Assembly (NCBI GenBank): GCA_001510575.1
Contig: LNGK01000015.1
Location: 124,001 to 188,000, forward strand
Length of the DNA stretch: 64,000 bases
Source of the DNA: Knoxdaviesia capensis
Lineage: Eukaryota > Ascomycota > Sordariomycetes > Microascales > Gondwanamycetaceae
Reading direction: 5' to 3'
In this document: positions 1 through 11,541 of the stretch, piece by piece
Layout of the letters: each line of letters starts with the position of its first letter
How positions within the stretch are numbered: position 1 is the stretch's first letter
Position numbers and translations under genes: made by a program
Notes under the pieces: model-generated
Seen by the model: the letters and a program-made list of their open reading frames with translations, nothing else
Told to the model about the DNA's origin: nothing
Databases searched by the model: none

Positions 1-956
1 TCTCTGGAGACAGAGTGGCTACCCGAGTAAAGGGAACGTAGTATAGGCGGTCGTAGACTTCATCAGACAGGATGATGACCTGGTGTTTCACACACAGGTC
101 GGCAATGTGCTGTAGCTCCTCGCGAGAGTAGATCTTGCCCACGGGATTATGCGGGGTGTTGATGACGATCATCTTTGTGCGGTCGGAGAAAGCTCGCTCG
201 AGTTCGTCAAAGTCGATCGTCCAGTTGGCCGCTGAGGATGTGCGCTCTCCGCCGTCGGTGGGCGGGTGCATGGGCACGTACTTGATTGTGCCGCCCGCCA
301 TCTCGATGTTGCTGATGTACTGGTCAAAGAAGGGCTCGAACAGAATGACTTCGTCGCCGGGCTCGATGAAGGCCATGAAGGCACTGAGCATGCCCTCGTT
401 TGCGCCGGTGGTGATTGTGACTTCGGTCTCGGGGTTGATCTCACGGCCCCAGAACGGCGAGTAGGCATCGGCAATGGCCTTCTTCAGACGTGGCCGGCCC
501 TTGGTTGGGGAGTACTGGTTGCAGTCGACGCGACCCAGGGCTTCGCGGGCCGCCGTGAGCATGAATTCAGGCGGGTTGTAGCCGAAGAAGCCCTGGCCCA
601 TGTTTACAATCGGCTTGATAGGAGAGGCAGCGGCAGCTTCATTGATAATGGACCTAATTTTGAAGGACAAGAAAAGCCATTCAATTCGGTCAGAAAGCTT
701 GCGACCTAATTGCTCAAGCAAGACGTAGGGTCTGGCAAGTCCTAACTAACCATACATCCTGGCGCTGGCCGGACACGCGCGCGGCCGGCTTCAGCTTCTC
801 GGTCCCCATGGCGGCAGAGGTCGAGAACGAAGCAGTGGAAACGGGGGCGACCAGTCGAGATGGGATTGCAGCCAGAGTTGAGGTCGATAGTGAATTCGCA
901 GGTCCGATAAGGGTTGAAGATGTAGTCCGGAGCAATCGTGGAATAGGAGAGCGCAT
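1..956 (-). CDS. BNA3: Kynurenine/aromatic aminotransferase (BNA3-like), C-terminus beyond window
   Basis: PLP-dependent class I/II aminotransferase, of the family that converts kynurenine to kynurenate and also has cysteine-conjugate beta-lyase members. Exons are 751-956 and <1-653; the 97-bp intron has a GTTAGT donor and a TTAG acceptor and rejoins the frame as DVW-SIINEA. Family motifs seen: GQGFFGYNPPEF, NQYSPTKGRPRLKKA, TTGANEGMLSAF, the substrate/PLP loop NTPHNPVGK and SDEVYDRL, whose Asp contacts the PLP pyridine nitrogen. The Schiff-base lysine lies outside the window. The chosen start (956) opens a basic, Ser/Thr-rich, acid-free leader typical of a mitochondrial presequence. A second in-frame ATG at 809, just before GTEKLKPAARV, has a much better context and could give a cytosolic form. 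Confidence 0.87.
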
Positions 957-1939
957 TTGGGGTTTGCCGTGTAATGGTGGAACGAAGGGTGGGCGGAGGG
1001 GCGAGCGAGGAGGGGCTATTATAGACAAACCGGAGCACGGAATTGCACAACCAGAACCCACGTTTTCGCAACAAGGAAAGGCCGTTAGCTATTGCGATTG
1101 TCTTGTCTAAGGGCCGGGCAAAAAAAAAGAAGCACACAAAATGTGGAGGGTGTGAGTGGATATGGATGGTGGGGGTCTTTAACGCCGCGATGATTGCTGA
1201 AGTGCAGTGGCGCCGATGAGCAAACAAGAAAGCGAGAGCGCGGATGTTATTGAGTCAGATCGAGAGTGAGCAGAACACCGAAGTGCATATGATGAGGCCA
1301 GTGAAAGGAAGATGAGTGAGGGTAGTGAGGAAACGAAACCCCACGGGAATTTTTAATATATAAGGGAGAGAGAAATGACTCTTTTGGATTCCGAGCCCGG
1401 AAATTGAAGCTTTGGTCTGGCCAGGGCTCCGAACGCCGGAGGGCAGGAGCTGTAACTTGGGTTGCACTTGCCGGTCACAAGTGAGACTGCTAGCCGTCGA
1501 TAGCCTGTTCAGCCGACACTTTCCAGGGATGGCTTAGGGTTGCTCTGCTGTCTTGTGTGAGGCTGGATTTAATTCCGCGTGTCCTGGCTTGGAGAAATCA
1601 GACAACGATCAAGCTGGCAATTCTGAGTCTTCATTGAGTTTTCTAATCTTGGAGAAGGTGGATATAAAATCATGAAATACTGCAAACTCTCCTCCGACAA
1701 AGGCGCTGGACCCATCGCCAATTTGGGCTGTAAATGGCGTCATCTTCCCTTGTAATCTGCGGAACACGGCCTGTGGTCCCTGAATATTGCAACCAAGCAG
1801 TGTGTCAAATAGGCCTGATGTGGTTGGCTCACTCGTGCTCACTGCATTCCCTCCTTGATCTACCAAAAAAATAAAAATATAACTCTATTCATCACCTCCT
1901 CTCCTCGACACGGCGTCGTGGATGTGAGCTACGAGGAAC
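957..1939. other. Intergenic, promoter side of the aminotransferase
   Basis: About 1 kb between the aminotransferase start and the tRNA pair. Only short unconvincing ORFs are present. It should hold the aminotransferase promoter and 5' UTR, but I see no distinctive motif. Confidence 0.6.
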
Positions 1940-1946
1940 AAAAAAA
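1940..1946 (-). terminator. Pol III terminator of tRNA-Gln copy 1
   Basis: Run of seven T on the minus strand, 21 nt past the 3' end of the intron-containing tRNA gene. RNA polymerase III stops at such T runs. Confidence 0.6.
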
Positions 1947-1967
1947 TGAAGTGCAATTCGATGAACA

Positions 1968-2054
1968 GGCTCAACCAGGAATCGAACCTGGGCTTACGGA
2001 ACTTTCAACTTGTGGTATCAGAATCCGACGTCATGACCATTAGACCATTGGGCC
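1968..2054 (-). tRNA. tRNA-Gln(CUG) with 16-nt intron
   Basis: Cloverleaf read on the minus strand: acceptor 5' strand GGCCCAA, D loop with AATGGT, anticodon loop TTCTGAT (anticodon CUG), T arm CCAGG-TTCGATT-CCTGG. Compared with the second copy it carries 16 extra bases (TACCACAAGTTGAAAG) directly after position 37, the canonical site of eukaryotic tRNA introns. The mature form would be 71 nt. Its 3' acceptor strand is TTGAGCC, giving one C-A mismatch (position 4 with 69) that the neighbouring copy lacks. It is followed by a T7 terminator. Confidence 0.88.
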
Positions 2055-2374
2055 GTTTGATGTTTTTCCGGCAGTGGTAGGACTGCCTACAAACCCTGGC
2101 GGGTCGATCGTGATGCTCAAGCCCCGAGTGTCCATGGTCTGGGTCTATCAGAGAGGTTATGCGAACATGCAAAACTTTCAAAGCCTACCAGGTTTGAATG
2201 TTCAAAAAGACCTCGAGACTGATCAGTAAGTAGTACAAGGGCAAAAGAAACCAAGGAGATCGTGTTGAGAAGCAAATGCTATCCTCACACTGGTCATTTC
2301 GTTCACTCTTCAAGATCACGAACTGCAAAAGAGCCACGGGAGGAAAAGTGGCAGTGGAACAAAGAAAGAAAGGC

Positions 2375-2380
2375 AAAAAA
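2375..2380 (-). terminator. Pol III terminator of tRNA-Gln copy 2
   Basis: Run of six T on the minus strand, 17 nt past the 3' end of the intronless tRNA gene, placed like the T7 run of copy 1. Confidence 0.6.
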
Positions 2381-2397
2381 TGAAATGTCACTTTCAA

Positions 2398-2468
2398 GGC
2401 CCAACCAGGAATCGAACCTGGGCTTACGGAATCAGAATCCGACGTCATGACCATTAGACCATTGGGCC
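2398..2468 (-). tRNA. tRNA-Gln(CUG), intronless
   Basis: 71-nt cloverleaf on the minus strand with a fully paired acceptor stem (GGCCCAA with TTGGGCC), anticodon loop TTCTGAT (CUG, glutamine) and T arm CCAGG/CCTGG. It matches copy 1 base for base except for the missing 16-nt intron and the repaired acceptor pair. It lies 343 bp from copy 1 on the same strand. The outer pair of the anticodon stem is T-T in my fold, in both copies. Confidence 0.9.
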
Positions 2469-3503
2469 CGTTACTGGGTTGGAAGCTTCCGCTTCCTATT
2501 GGCCGATATGTAAGTAGAACAAAACGGGGCTGCGGGCTCTCGGACACGGGACTTCAACACCCAGACATCCCCGGAGTGTATTAGTTGGCGTCTTATCAGG
2601 TTTCTCAGTTTCGGTTTTTTTTCTTCCCATTTTGTGAATGCTTGAAAGGATTTTCCTTTCCTGTCCATCTCAACCGGCTTGCAGGCTCCTATACGCAACC
2701 CTATTTTCCTTGTCCCGGACCAGCTCCGAGCACCCCCCAGATACTCCGCCCATATAGCCGGCCTACCGAGAACGTATATCCCCAACTTTAGATATCCATG
2801 CGCCGGAACACGTCTTGTCACTGCAAGAAAACAAACAGCAAACTCCTAAAAATAACACACACCTTGGAATATATAACCTGTACCAGAAACAAGTAAAGCT
2901 AAACATCTCCAGGATCCAATCTCCCGTCAGCCTCGACCGGCCTCTTTACAGGTGTAATATAGCCTGTATAGCGAAGTTATAAAAAGGTGTGAATGCAATA
3001 CACGAATGCAAGGGGCACACCCGAAAGAAGCTCTTTTTCGGACCCGCTGTCTCCATTTCATCTGCGCTATCCAGCTCGTCCCGAACGTGGATCCACTGCA
3101 GGCGAGAGTCTGTACTGTGAATTTAGGTGTATATATTGCCTTGTGTATATACCACAATACATGCAATAACTTCATCTATACAAGAAAATGTCAATGTCCA
3201 GACCCTGGCCCCGGCTGGGAAGTCTTCCTAATAATAGCCAGTTCTGCCCGGCGGACCTCCGTTAACAGGAACCGGGGAAACGAGAAGTGATGGCCAGCCC
3301 ATCTGTTAGTCAATGCTCGGTGCGGTGCCCAGACACCTCAAGGATATATATCAACACGCCATGAGCCCCTTGGTCGCAATGATCTCACTTCAACATTTGC
3401 TTCTTTCGCAGAAGTTTCTTTCGCAGAAGCCATACACCACAGCACGTCCAAAGCACCTGTAAGCCACAGGAGACGTCACCCGCCACTTACACGCAACACA
3501 AAA
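2469..3503. other. Intergenic, no gene seen
   Basis: About 1 kb between the tRNA pair and the secreted-protein gene. A direct repeat TTTCTTTCGCAGAAG / TTTCTTTCGCAGAAG occurs near 3401-3428, inside the likely promoter of the downstream gene. No convincing ORF. Confidence 0.5.
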
Positions 3504-4338
3504 ATGCGCACCCGCACGCCCCTGCTGGCCACAACGGCCCTCCTCCTGCACACCACGACCGCCCAAGGCCCGCCGCCCTTCCGCCCCACGGTCGACGGCC
3601 TCGACATGATCGGCTCCGGCTGTCCGCTCGGCGGCGCCGGCCTGATGATCGGCCTCGACCGCGGCACGCCGGTGTTCAGCTTCCCGGAGTGGGCGCTCGA
3701 CATGGCCAACGCCACCAAGCCGGCCGCCGCCGCCAACGCCACCGAGACTGCGCACAACTCCGAGCTCATCGACGGCATCCTCGAGGCTAATCCGCCGTAC
3801 ACCGAGAAGTTCTGCGTCGAGACCATCAAGCTCGGGTCGGCGGCGCCCGGGTGGAAGGTGCGCATTGCGGAGGTTACCGTAAGTGGGTGGGCGGCGATGG
3901 AGGATGGCACGCGGCTGGGGATCAATGTTGAGACCGCGCTGGGGGGCGAGCCTGCCGGGGTAAGTTGCTTTCCGTGAATTCGTTCTTTTCATCGTCCTCC
4001 TACCTGTTCTGCCTGCCATCTTTCTTTTAGATCCACCCCTAAACAAGCACATAGAGCTTATACTAACAACCAACACAAAGACCTACACCGTCCTAATCGA
4101 ACCCGGCGACCTCCCCGACGGCAACGTCGACGCCTCGCTGCCCCTCTCCCCCGCCGTCTTCTCCGAATGCGTCGGCGCCGACGGCAAAGTCCCCGAAATC
4201 GCAATCTACACTAGCATCGTACTGATCGGCTCCGAGGATGACGACGGCGCCGTGTCCGCCGGCCGCTGGGGTGCGTCGCCCGACGACGAGGAGCGCAGTG
4301 TCAAGGTGCATTTTACTTCCGAGTGGGCTCAATGCTGA
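3504..4338 (+). CDS. Secreted DUF4360-type protein
   Basis: Exons 3504-3959 and 4081-4338; the 121-bp intron (GTAAGT...AAAG) keeps the frame and gives 237 residues. Residues 1-20 form a signal peptide (basic start, LLATTALLLH core, cleavage near TTAQ). After it come the family features as I recall them: GSGCPLGG, a central Cys (EKFCVET), the stretch PGWKVRIAEVTVSGWAAM, and a C-terminal ...SEWAQC ending on Cys. DUF4360 proteins are small secreted, Cys-containing fungal proteins of unknown function. Asn-Ala-Thr sites near residues 73 and 80 could be N-glycosylated. The gene is very GC-rich at third positions, unlike its AT-richer flanks. Family assignment rests on motif memory only. Confidence 0.75.
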
Positions 4339-5090
4339 GCCGAGGACGGAAGAGATCTGGATGCACGGGTTGGATGGGCAAGAAGTGATTGAATAGCGTG
4401 AGATGGAGTCACCGAGGAGGAAATTTATCATAAATGTGCTCGGGACCGGAGGATTACTCCGATCCCCGGACAATTTGTATTCAAAAAGATAAACAAGAAA
4501 ATAAATCAGAGCCGATTAGGCATGCTCTCTCTCTCTCTCTTTCTCTGGTATCGCATAAAAAAAGCAGCGCAAAAAATTTGAACAAGATATCTCAACCACA
4601 TGTAACGGAGATACAACAACCAAAGGAAAAAGAAAAGTGACAAAATGGAATCTGTCCAGACTGGAAAGCACGCTTTCTCTATACACAAGCTAGAGCCAGA
4701 ACACACAGGAAGATAAAAGCATTAATCAAAAAAATATAAGCCAAAAAATGTCAAGGTACACAAAAAGAAACAAAAGGTGAGGGAGCGCTAAGTGTAAATG
4801 AGAGATGCGCCAGTATACCAAGATGTGACAACACGTGGAAAAAAGAGCAGGGGATGAAGAAGCGGAAAAAGGAATCACCTCCGTGGGTATAGGCGCAAGT
4901 AGTAGACGGTAAGAGAAGAAAAGGATTGGTGCGGTGACCAGGTATCATACAATAGAAACGAAAAAAAGGGGTTCCATGTGGACAGCTTAAGGGAATAAAA
5001 TGAAGGGATTCATGAAAAAAGAGTTTAAGGGGAGTAAAGAGAGGGAGTATGTACTGGAAGTAGGCTTTACGACAAGTCGGAGCGTGCAAA
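4339..5090. other. Convergent intergenic, A-rich 3' regions
   Basis: 750 bp between two convergent genes. It holds a short CT microsatellite (about 4522-4544) and is strongly A-rich on the plus strand toward 5090, as expected for the T-rich 3' UTR of the minus-strand DOCK gene. No gene seen. Confidence 0.5.
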
Positions 5091-8000
5091 TCACTCCTCG
5101 TCAAGACTGCTCATATGGCCCGGCTTCGACGACTTCTTGCTTCCAATCTTCAGAAGACTCAGTCGCTTCCGCACACTGCCCATCTTGACGACGCCAGACC
5201 CACCAGAGACAGAAGATCCGTTGGCTTCCGCCGGCAGGGTATTACTGGTGCTATTTTGGCTGTGGTGGTGGTGGGGGTCGTTCGACGCCCCGCGGCTCAG
5301 ATCCGAGCTCTCACGGCCCGCTCCGGACTCAGTGACCCAGTCGTTGCTGCTGCTGTTATCGCCGCCGTCGAGTGAGTATCCCCGGAAGAAGCTGCGGCGG
5401 TTCTCCTTGTTCCGGCTGCCGTTGGCGGCGCCATTGGTCCCCGCTGGTCCGGATACCACGGGCGTAAGCAGACTGCCGTTGCCGTTCGTGCCGTTAGCGC
5501 CAGCCCCTTTCGGTCCGTGCCCGTTCGACATCATTAGACTGTTGACAATGCCGTTGGCATTCGAAGGAAGGGGCGGGTGGCTGTCGCCATTGGTGTCCGA
5601 CGAGTCCTTTCGCCGCGGGTTGAGGAAGCTGAGGCGGGCGCCACGGCGTGCCGAGAGCGGACGGGCGATTGCCGTGCTTTCATTCACAGCATCAATGGCA
5701 CCCATCATCAGAGCAGCCGGACTCCGGACACTCGACGGAGCGGACTCTGAGATTGGAGACGAGCGTCTCCAGCCCGGCGAGGTAGGAATCTCACGAGAAA
5801 TCGGCGGGGAAGGAGGAGTGAACGAGCTGATTTCAGAAGCAAACGTGATCTCGAATTCTGTAACATGGATCGAAAATCAGTTAGTCCAGATCATTATAAT
5901 TTCTCAACCGAAGTGAACGCTGGTAAAACTTACGTCTCTGCATATCCTCAGCCTTCAGCCGGACAGTCTCGTTAGAGCTGCGCGAGAACACTGCCAGACA
6001 CTTCTTAAGCATGATGGCATGGTCAATCAACGCCATCTTGATCGCGTTATCTTGAGGACTGAGCTCGATTTCTTCGTCCTCGTCGCCAAGGTTCAGGTCG
6101 TCATCATCGTCGTCATCATCGGAACCACCGTCGTTCTTCTGGCCATTGACTCGTGTACCCTCGCCGGGTACCGGGAGTAGCTTACGGTAGCTGGAAACGC
6201 TGGTATCCGACAGAGGATTGACCGACACCGAGACGGCCTCCAGGAGCACCCGCCGCGCCTCGTCGTCTCCCTCAGACATGCGCTTCTCCATGTTGCTCAT
6301 CTCCTGCGTCTTGCGCACAATGCGTTCAAGGGCAGCCTCATGCGCTCCGAGCCGGATCTCCTGGTCGCCGACAATCTCGCTTCGTCGCAAGATCGTCGGG
6401 AAAGGCTCGGCTGTCATGTACAGCAGCTTCTCAGCATAATGCTCCTCAACAGGGCCGGAGGTATTCCGTTTCGTGGAGACCGAGAAGGTCTGCGGGTGCG
6501 AAGACACCAGGTAGTCGCGCACAATCTGGGGGACACGGGCACGCTGGAACACGTGGTGCGAGAGATCACGGTGCGGGCTAACGGCAGAGATGACGAGGTA
6601 TTGGCCCTCAGAGTCATCCACATCTCCACCAGTGACAATCAGCGCAGCAGGGTACTGCTCCTGCATACGATCTGTGAAAGCGGAAGCCCGCTCGGTCGGA
6701 GAGCCTTCGTAGATGTATTCCTTGTCTCGAAGACTGGGAGGGAAGCCAAGGCCCTTGTAGATGACCTTGTAGTATTTGGGCACAATCTTCTCGCTCTTGG
6801 AAATCGTCTCATAGATCTTCGCAATGGCTCTCTCCGTGCGCGCCAGCTTAGCAAAGTCGAAGATGTTCGTTTCGTATTGCACGCGCAACTCCTGGTAAGC
6901 CGCTAGGGCGCTGCTCCAAGCCTCCCCCTCTTCAAAGCACTTGATCATAGAGAAATAAATCCGCTCTTTGCGCTCAAACTGGGACTGGGCCGGGAACTCG
7001 GGGTCTTCGAGGAGAGGTACCTGCTTGGTGGGATCCCACTCGTAGAGATCGGCGTGCAGACGAAGAGCCAGACCAGCCTCTGTGGGATTGCGCGACTCGG
7101 CCTGTAGGGAGGCGAGTTGGTGCACATTACGCACAAACATCTCTTCCTTCTGCATATCTCGAAGGAACTCCATCAGGCGGAGTCGGTTGATCAGGTGAGT
7201 GGCTTCACTGGACACGTCCCCACTGTGAACAGCAGAAAGAAGGTCCATAAACTCATCAATGGTCTGCAACATTTCCCGGGTTGCCGCGTACAGAGGTTCG
7301 TCGGGAATCTCCGAGAGAAGATCGAAACGATCAAGGAGTTCGCCGACAAAGCGCTTGTGCATGAGACTTTCCGAGTTGGGCATCGCCTTAAAGAACCGAT
7401 CAAGGCAGTCAATCATTTCCGTCTGGATCGCCGAAAGATCCTCGCTCAGTGTCCATTCGCTGACAATCATGGTCTGCAGAACTTCGACAGCAGTTTTGCG
7501 GAGATCCTCGTGCACACTAAGACAAAGCTCCACAATCGGAGACACCAAGATCGGAACGTACTGCACCTGGTAGCCACCCATCTTGATAAGGCCATAACGC
7601 TGGCGCTCTTCGCTGCTGGTTTCCCAGCCGATGGCCTCCCACGTCCGCCGCAGAAGCTCCGAACCATGTTCGCGCACATCACCAGCAATCTTCCACACCG
7701 CCCGACGCTTCTGCTCGGGGAATGTCTCGAGGGCAAGGGAAGGGCTACCAACGAGCTTCAGCAATGTAATGAAGAACAGTTTCCAGAGATCAGTGTTGAA
7801 ATTTTCAGCCTCATCGGGATCTGGAAGCAGCGACTCAAGCATGATGCTGGAGATGTATTGCAGCGTGCGCATGATGGACTTGTGGTGATAGATGTGCACA
7901 CTGAGCCATTGAGCCGGGAATGCCTCTCCACTAAGAATGGAGATGTGCATGCGCAGAGTGTTTTCAAGGAGCACAATCATATCACCATCCGCGAGCTCAA

Positions 8001-11000
8001 GTTGCATTCCGGCAGGGGAGTTGCAAAGAGCCGAGAACACCGCGGACAGCTCCATCAAGCCTTCGTCAATAGCAATAGGCTGGGGTAGAGGCTTGTTGTG
8101 GAACGGGTACGACGATGGGAACAGAAGTGAGAGAGTTTCCTTCGGCTTTGGGGGGAACTCCTTGAGGGTGAGGTAAGAGTCGAGGATTTTGGGAATGTAG
8201 CTAGGAATCTCATCGGAGATGTACTCCAGCTGGCTGTCAATGATAGAGCAGCACAGCCGAACCTGATCCCGCCAGAGACTAGAGACATCGTCGGCATGGC
8301 CCCAGTGAGGATCGATCCATCGAACCGTGTTCGCACTGAGCGCAGATTTCTGCTCAGGGTGGGAGAAAATATCGAGTCGGGCGTAGTTGATGATGAGTAC
8401 GAGCTTGTACAGGACCAGTTTGCCCTTCACACCCGCACACGAGTCCATGAAATCGATCGCAATGTGGAGGATCTCTTCGGTTGTGAGTAGTCCAGCAAGC
8501 TCGGGGAGCCAGGTATGGAAGTGCTGCACCGCCAGAGTTTGACTACCGACGAGAACCGGGTTCTGGCTACGCATCATTGCATCGAGGGACTTGAAGATGG
8601 TCCGCAGATGGCGCGTGAAGCTGGGCGAATTCGATGTAATTCCGAGATGGGCTTCCTTTGCGCGTTGCTGGCCGCGAGCGTGGGTAATAAACTTGAGGAT
8701 ATGCTTCACGACCTTGAAAGTCGCACGGAGCTTTCGGGAAGTATCGGGCTCAGTAGGACGTTCGAGGAGCCGAGTGAACGAGCGAACCAGACACGGGGTG
8801 GCGAAGGGGTAGTTAAACCGATTCTCGGCGTAGTTATCAACGAGGGGACCAAGGTTGAACCGGCGATCATGCACAATGCCCAGGACTTTAACGAGAGCAG
8901 TGAACACAAGATCCTCATACTCGTCATTGCCCGCGTATTCAATCAGAATGCTGAAGAGAGAATCAAGAACGTCACTAAGCATCTTGACCACTTCGATCTC
9001 GGGAACGAAAATCAGCTGCTTGAGAAGAGCAGGGATGTCCTCTCGGGGACCTTCCTTCCATTTCATCAAGCCCAATATTATGCGGTCTTGGGAGAAACGA
9101 GTGCTGCATAGATAGGTTTCGAGACGGAGTAGGGCTAATGGGCCGGTGACAGCTGTTTGCTCGTCGCGGCCGCTCCCGCTCCACGGAGTTGACAGATATC
9201 CGCCGCGACCAGTTGGTCCCGCAAGAGTGGTCGATGTGTTTTCATCCACCTTGTAAAGCAGACAACAATGGGGGCCATCGCGACGGAAGGCCTGCTGATC
9301 CCAAAGAGGCATGTGGGCGACAGCAAACGGGGGGTTAGGGAGATCGACAATGAAAACCACAAGATGGGAATCAAAAACGTCCGCAGGGGGTATAGACAGT
9401 CGAATAGTCTGGCGCCAGCGTTCACCACGCTCAACCACCGCGGACTTCCAGCTTGACAGAGGCTCGCCATTGGAATGGGGGAAGATGCAGTTCTCAATAC
9501 GTCCGCCAGTCGAGCGTCGGACTTCAACCGTCATCTGAAGATTGTTTCCCTGGATACTGTTCGAAAGAGTTGTCGGGCTTCCTCCGTATCGAGACAGGAG
9601 ATTCTGTTTGGAAAGCGCGGCCTCGTCAAAGGTGACATAAATATCGGACCGATGTTTGGCAGGGGCTCCGGAAAATCCCATTTTGTTCGTCTTCTTGATT
9701 CCCGACAGGAGTGTTGGAGTCGACTTGATCAGCAGGTCGGCATCGGGATGCTTGAAGCCCTTCATAAGAACCTGCAGGCGCTCAGCACGACGGCTCTTTT
9801 CGTAGTGGCCACTAGGGCTGTCCAGCAGTTCGCGCAGGATTCCGTCATACTCATCAGCACTCTCGTTGCTTGATCGCTGAGACGAGGACCATATGTTGAC
9901 GACCTGTTCCACTTCATCTTCGGTTTTCATAATAGAGTTGAGCTTGAGGATGCCAATTCCGACAGTGCGATCCATGTGAACAATGTTGGACCCAGAGTGG
10001 CGGCCGTCAGCCGAAGTGACCGATTTGGACCCGGAGGTGCTGGGGGGACCCGAGCGTGTCTGGTTGTTGTGTGAAGTGCCATTCGCGTCTCCATGGTCTT
10101 CCGGCTGTTCGTTTAAAGTCGTCATGGGAGAGCCCCGAGAGAAGCCGGCTCGAGACGATTTACTACCCCACATGATACTCCGCCGAGAAGCTTGCTTCGT
10201 TCCAGCAGACGAGGCAGACCGAGAAGGCTCTTTGGCGGTTGACTGGGAGCCGGTGCCGGATCTGGAGGCAGGCTTTCCGAACGACACCTGCTGAACGGCC
10301 CGAACACGGACCACCAGAAATAGATCGGTCTCGGCTGAAGGAAGGTCGCCGACCTCTTGGGCCGAGAGATCCGTGAATAGAGTTCGAATCTGTCCGTGCT
10401 CCGACATGCCACCGATGAGGCCTCCTGGCGGGACCCGTACCAAAAACGGCTCTGTAATGGTGGCTGCCGGGGCTCCAGCCGGTTTAGCGACAAGGAAGGT
10501 TTCCAGGGTGGTCTCCTCAGAAGAGGCACCAGCAAAAGCGCGAACGTCCACCATTAGGTGGTGAAGCGCGTTGATCTCGACGGCAGGTGTGGGTAACTCG
10601 TCCAGTAAGCTCATGACAGACTGCAACTTCGCGACCTCGATAGCCGAATCATCGCCGGTAAGAATGCGACCACGCTGAACGGGATCGCGAACAATAACCT
10701 CACCACCACAGAGCTTGTTTACAGTCACTAGATCCCAGACGGTTTTCTCGCGAAGCACATCGTACTCGTGGCCAGTGAGGACATTGTGGAGAAATTGCTG
10801 TCGGCTAAGATTGAGGGTGTTGATTAGGGAGGACATTTTGTCGAGTTTGGCATACTCGCGAGAGAGGAGAAGTTCGTGTAGGTTTGTGGAATGCCATTCG
10901 CGAAGGCAAGAGGCAATCTCATCGATGAGTGGTTCTGAGGCCGAAGTCGGGCTATCATCGCCGACCTTCAATAGAGGGACTGGAGCGGGAGGTCGGGGCG

Positions 11001-11541
11001 CGTTCGGGTCACGTTTCATAGGGATCGATAGGCGGCCAGAAACAGAGCCATTGTTGGGGGTAAGCTCTGTCAGGGGTTTGCGCGAGAGGGAGTCGGTCTT
11101 CGAGGGAGACTTTCCATTGGGATGGATGTTCTCCTTGGACTGGGTTTTGCTTCCAAGGTGAAGCGCAATGGAAGCAGATTTCGCGGAGCCTGCTTGGAAG
11201 GTAGGGGAAGGGAGACTGGAGGAAATTGGCGATGTCGGGTCCATGGGGATGCCATCATCGATTTCTTGCTCGTCGCCGAGCATTTCCCGGACTTCGACGC
11301 ATGATCGCGGGAAGATGCCACTGAAGACTCGAGCCTCGAGAGTTTGGCCCTTGACTGAAGTGAGGCCGGCAAGGAGACTTGGCGGGGCCACCAAGTAGCC
11401 TCGCAGCCAGCTGCCGTCATCGGTCTCTTCTATGATGTACAGTTCATCGCCGATTTCAAGGGGGAGATCGGCAGGGCTTTCGGGGTGGAAGGGAAAGGTC
11501 GCGACCGCGAAGGCTATGCGGGGGAGCGGATGCCAGGGCAT
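5091..11541 (-). CDS. DOCK-family guanine nucleotide exchange factor (SH3, DHR-1, DHR-2)
   Basis: Large Rac/Rho-type GEF scaffold of the Dck1/DOCK180 family, expected at the cell cortex with an ELMO partner. Exons 5934-11541 and 5091-5857; the 76-bp intron (GTAAGT...TACAG) joins EDMQR to QFEITF, giving 2,124 residues. An N-terminal SH3-like domain spans about residues 8-75 (FPFHPESPADLPLEIGDELY, DGSWLRGYL). A Ser/Pro-rich linker follows. The DHR-1/C2 domain is near 635-780 (SDIYVTFDEA, VVFIVDLPNPPF, QAFRRDGPHCCLLY). DHR-2 covers about 1440-1860 (LALRLHADLYEWDPTK, YFSMIKCFEEGEAW). An Asp run precedes the last conserved helix, and the second exon encodes a low-complexity Asn/Gly/Ser tail ending in basic clusters and SSLDEE. 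Start 11541 is preferred over an upstream in-frame ATG (11601) because MPWHPLPRIAFAV begins the SH3 region. Confidence 0.9.
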
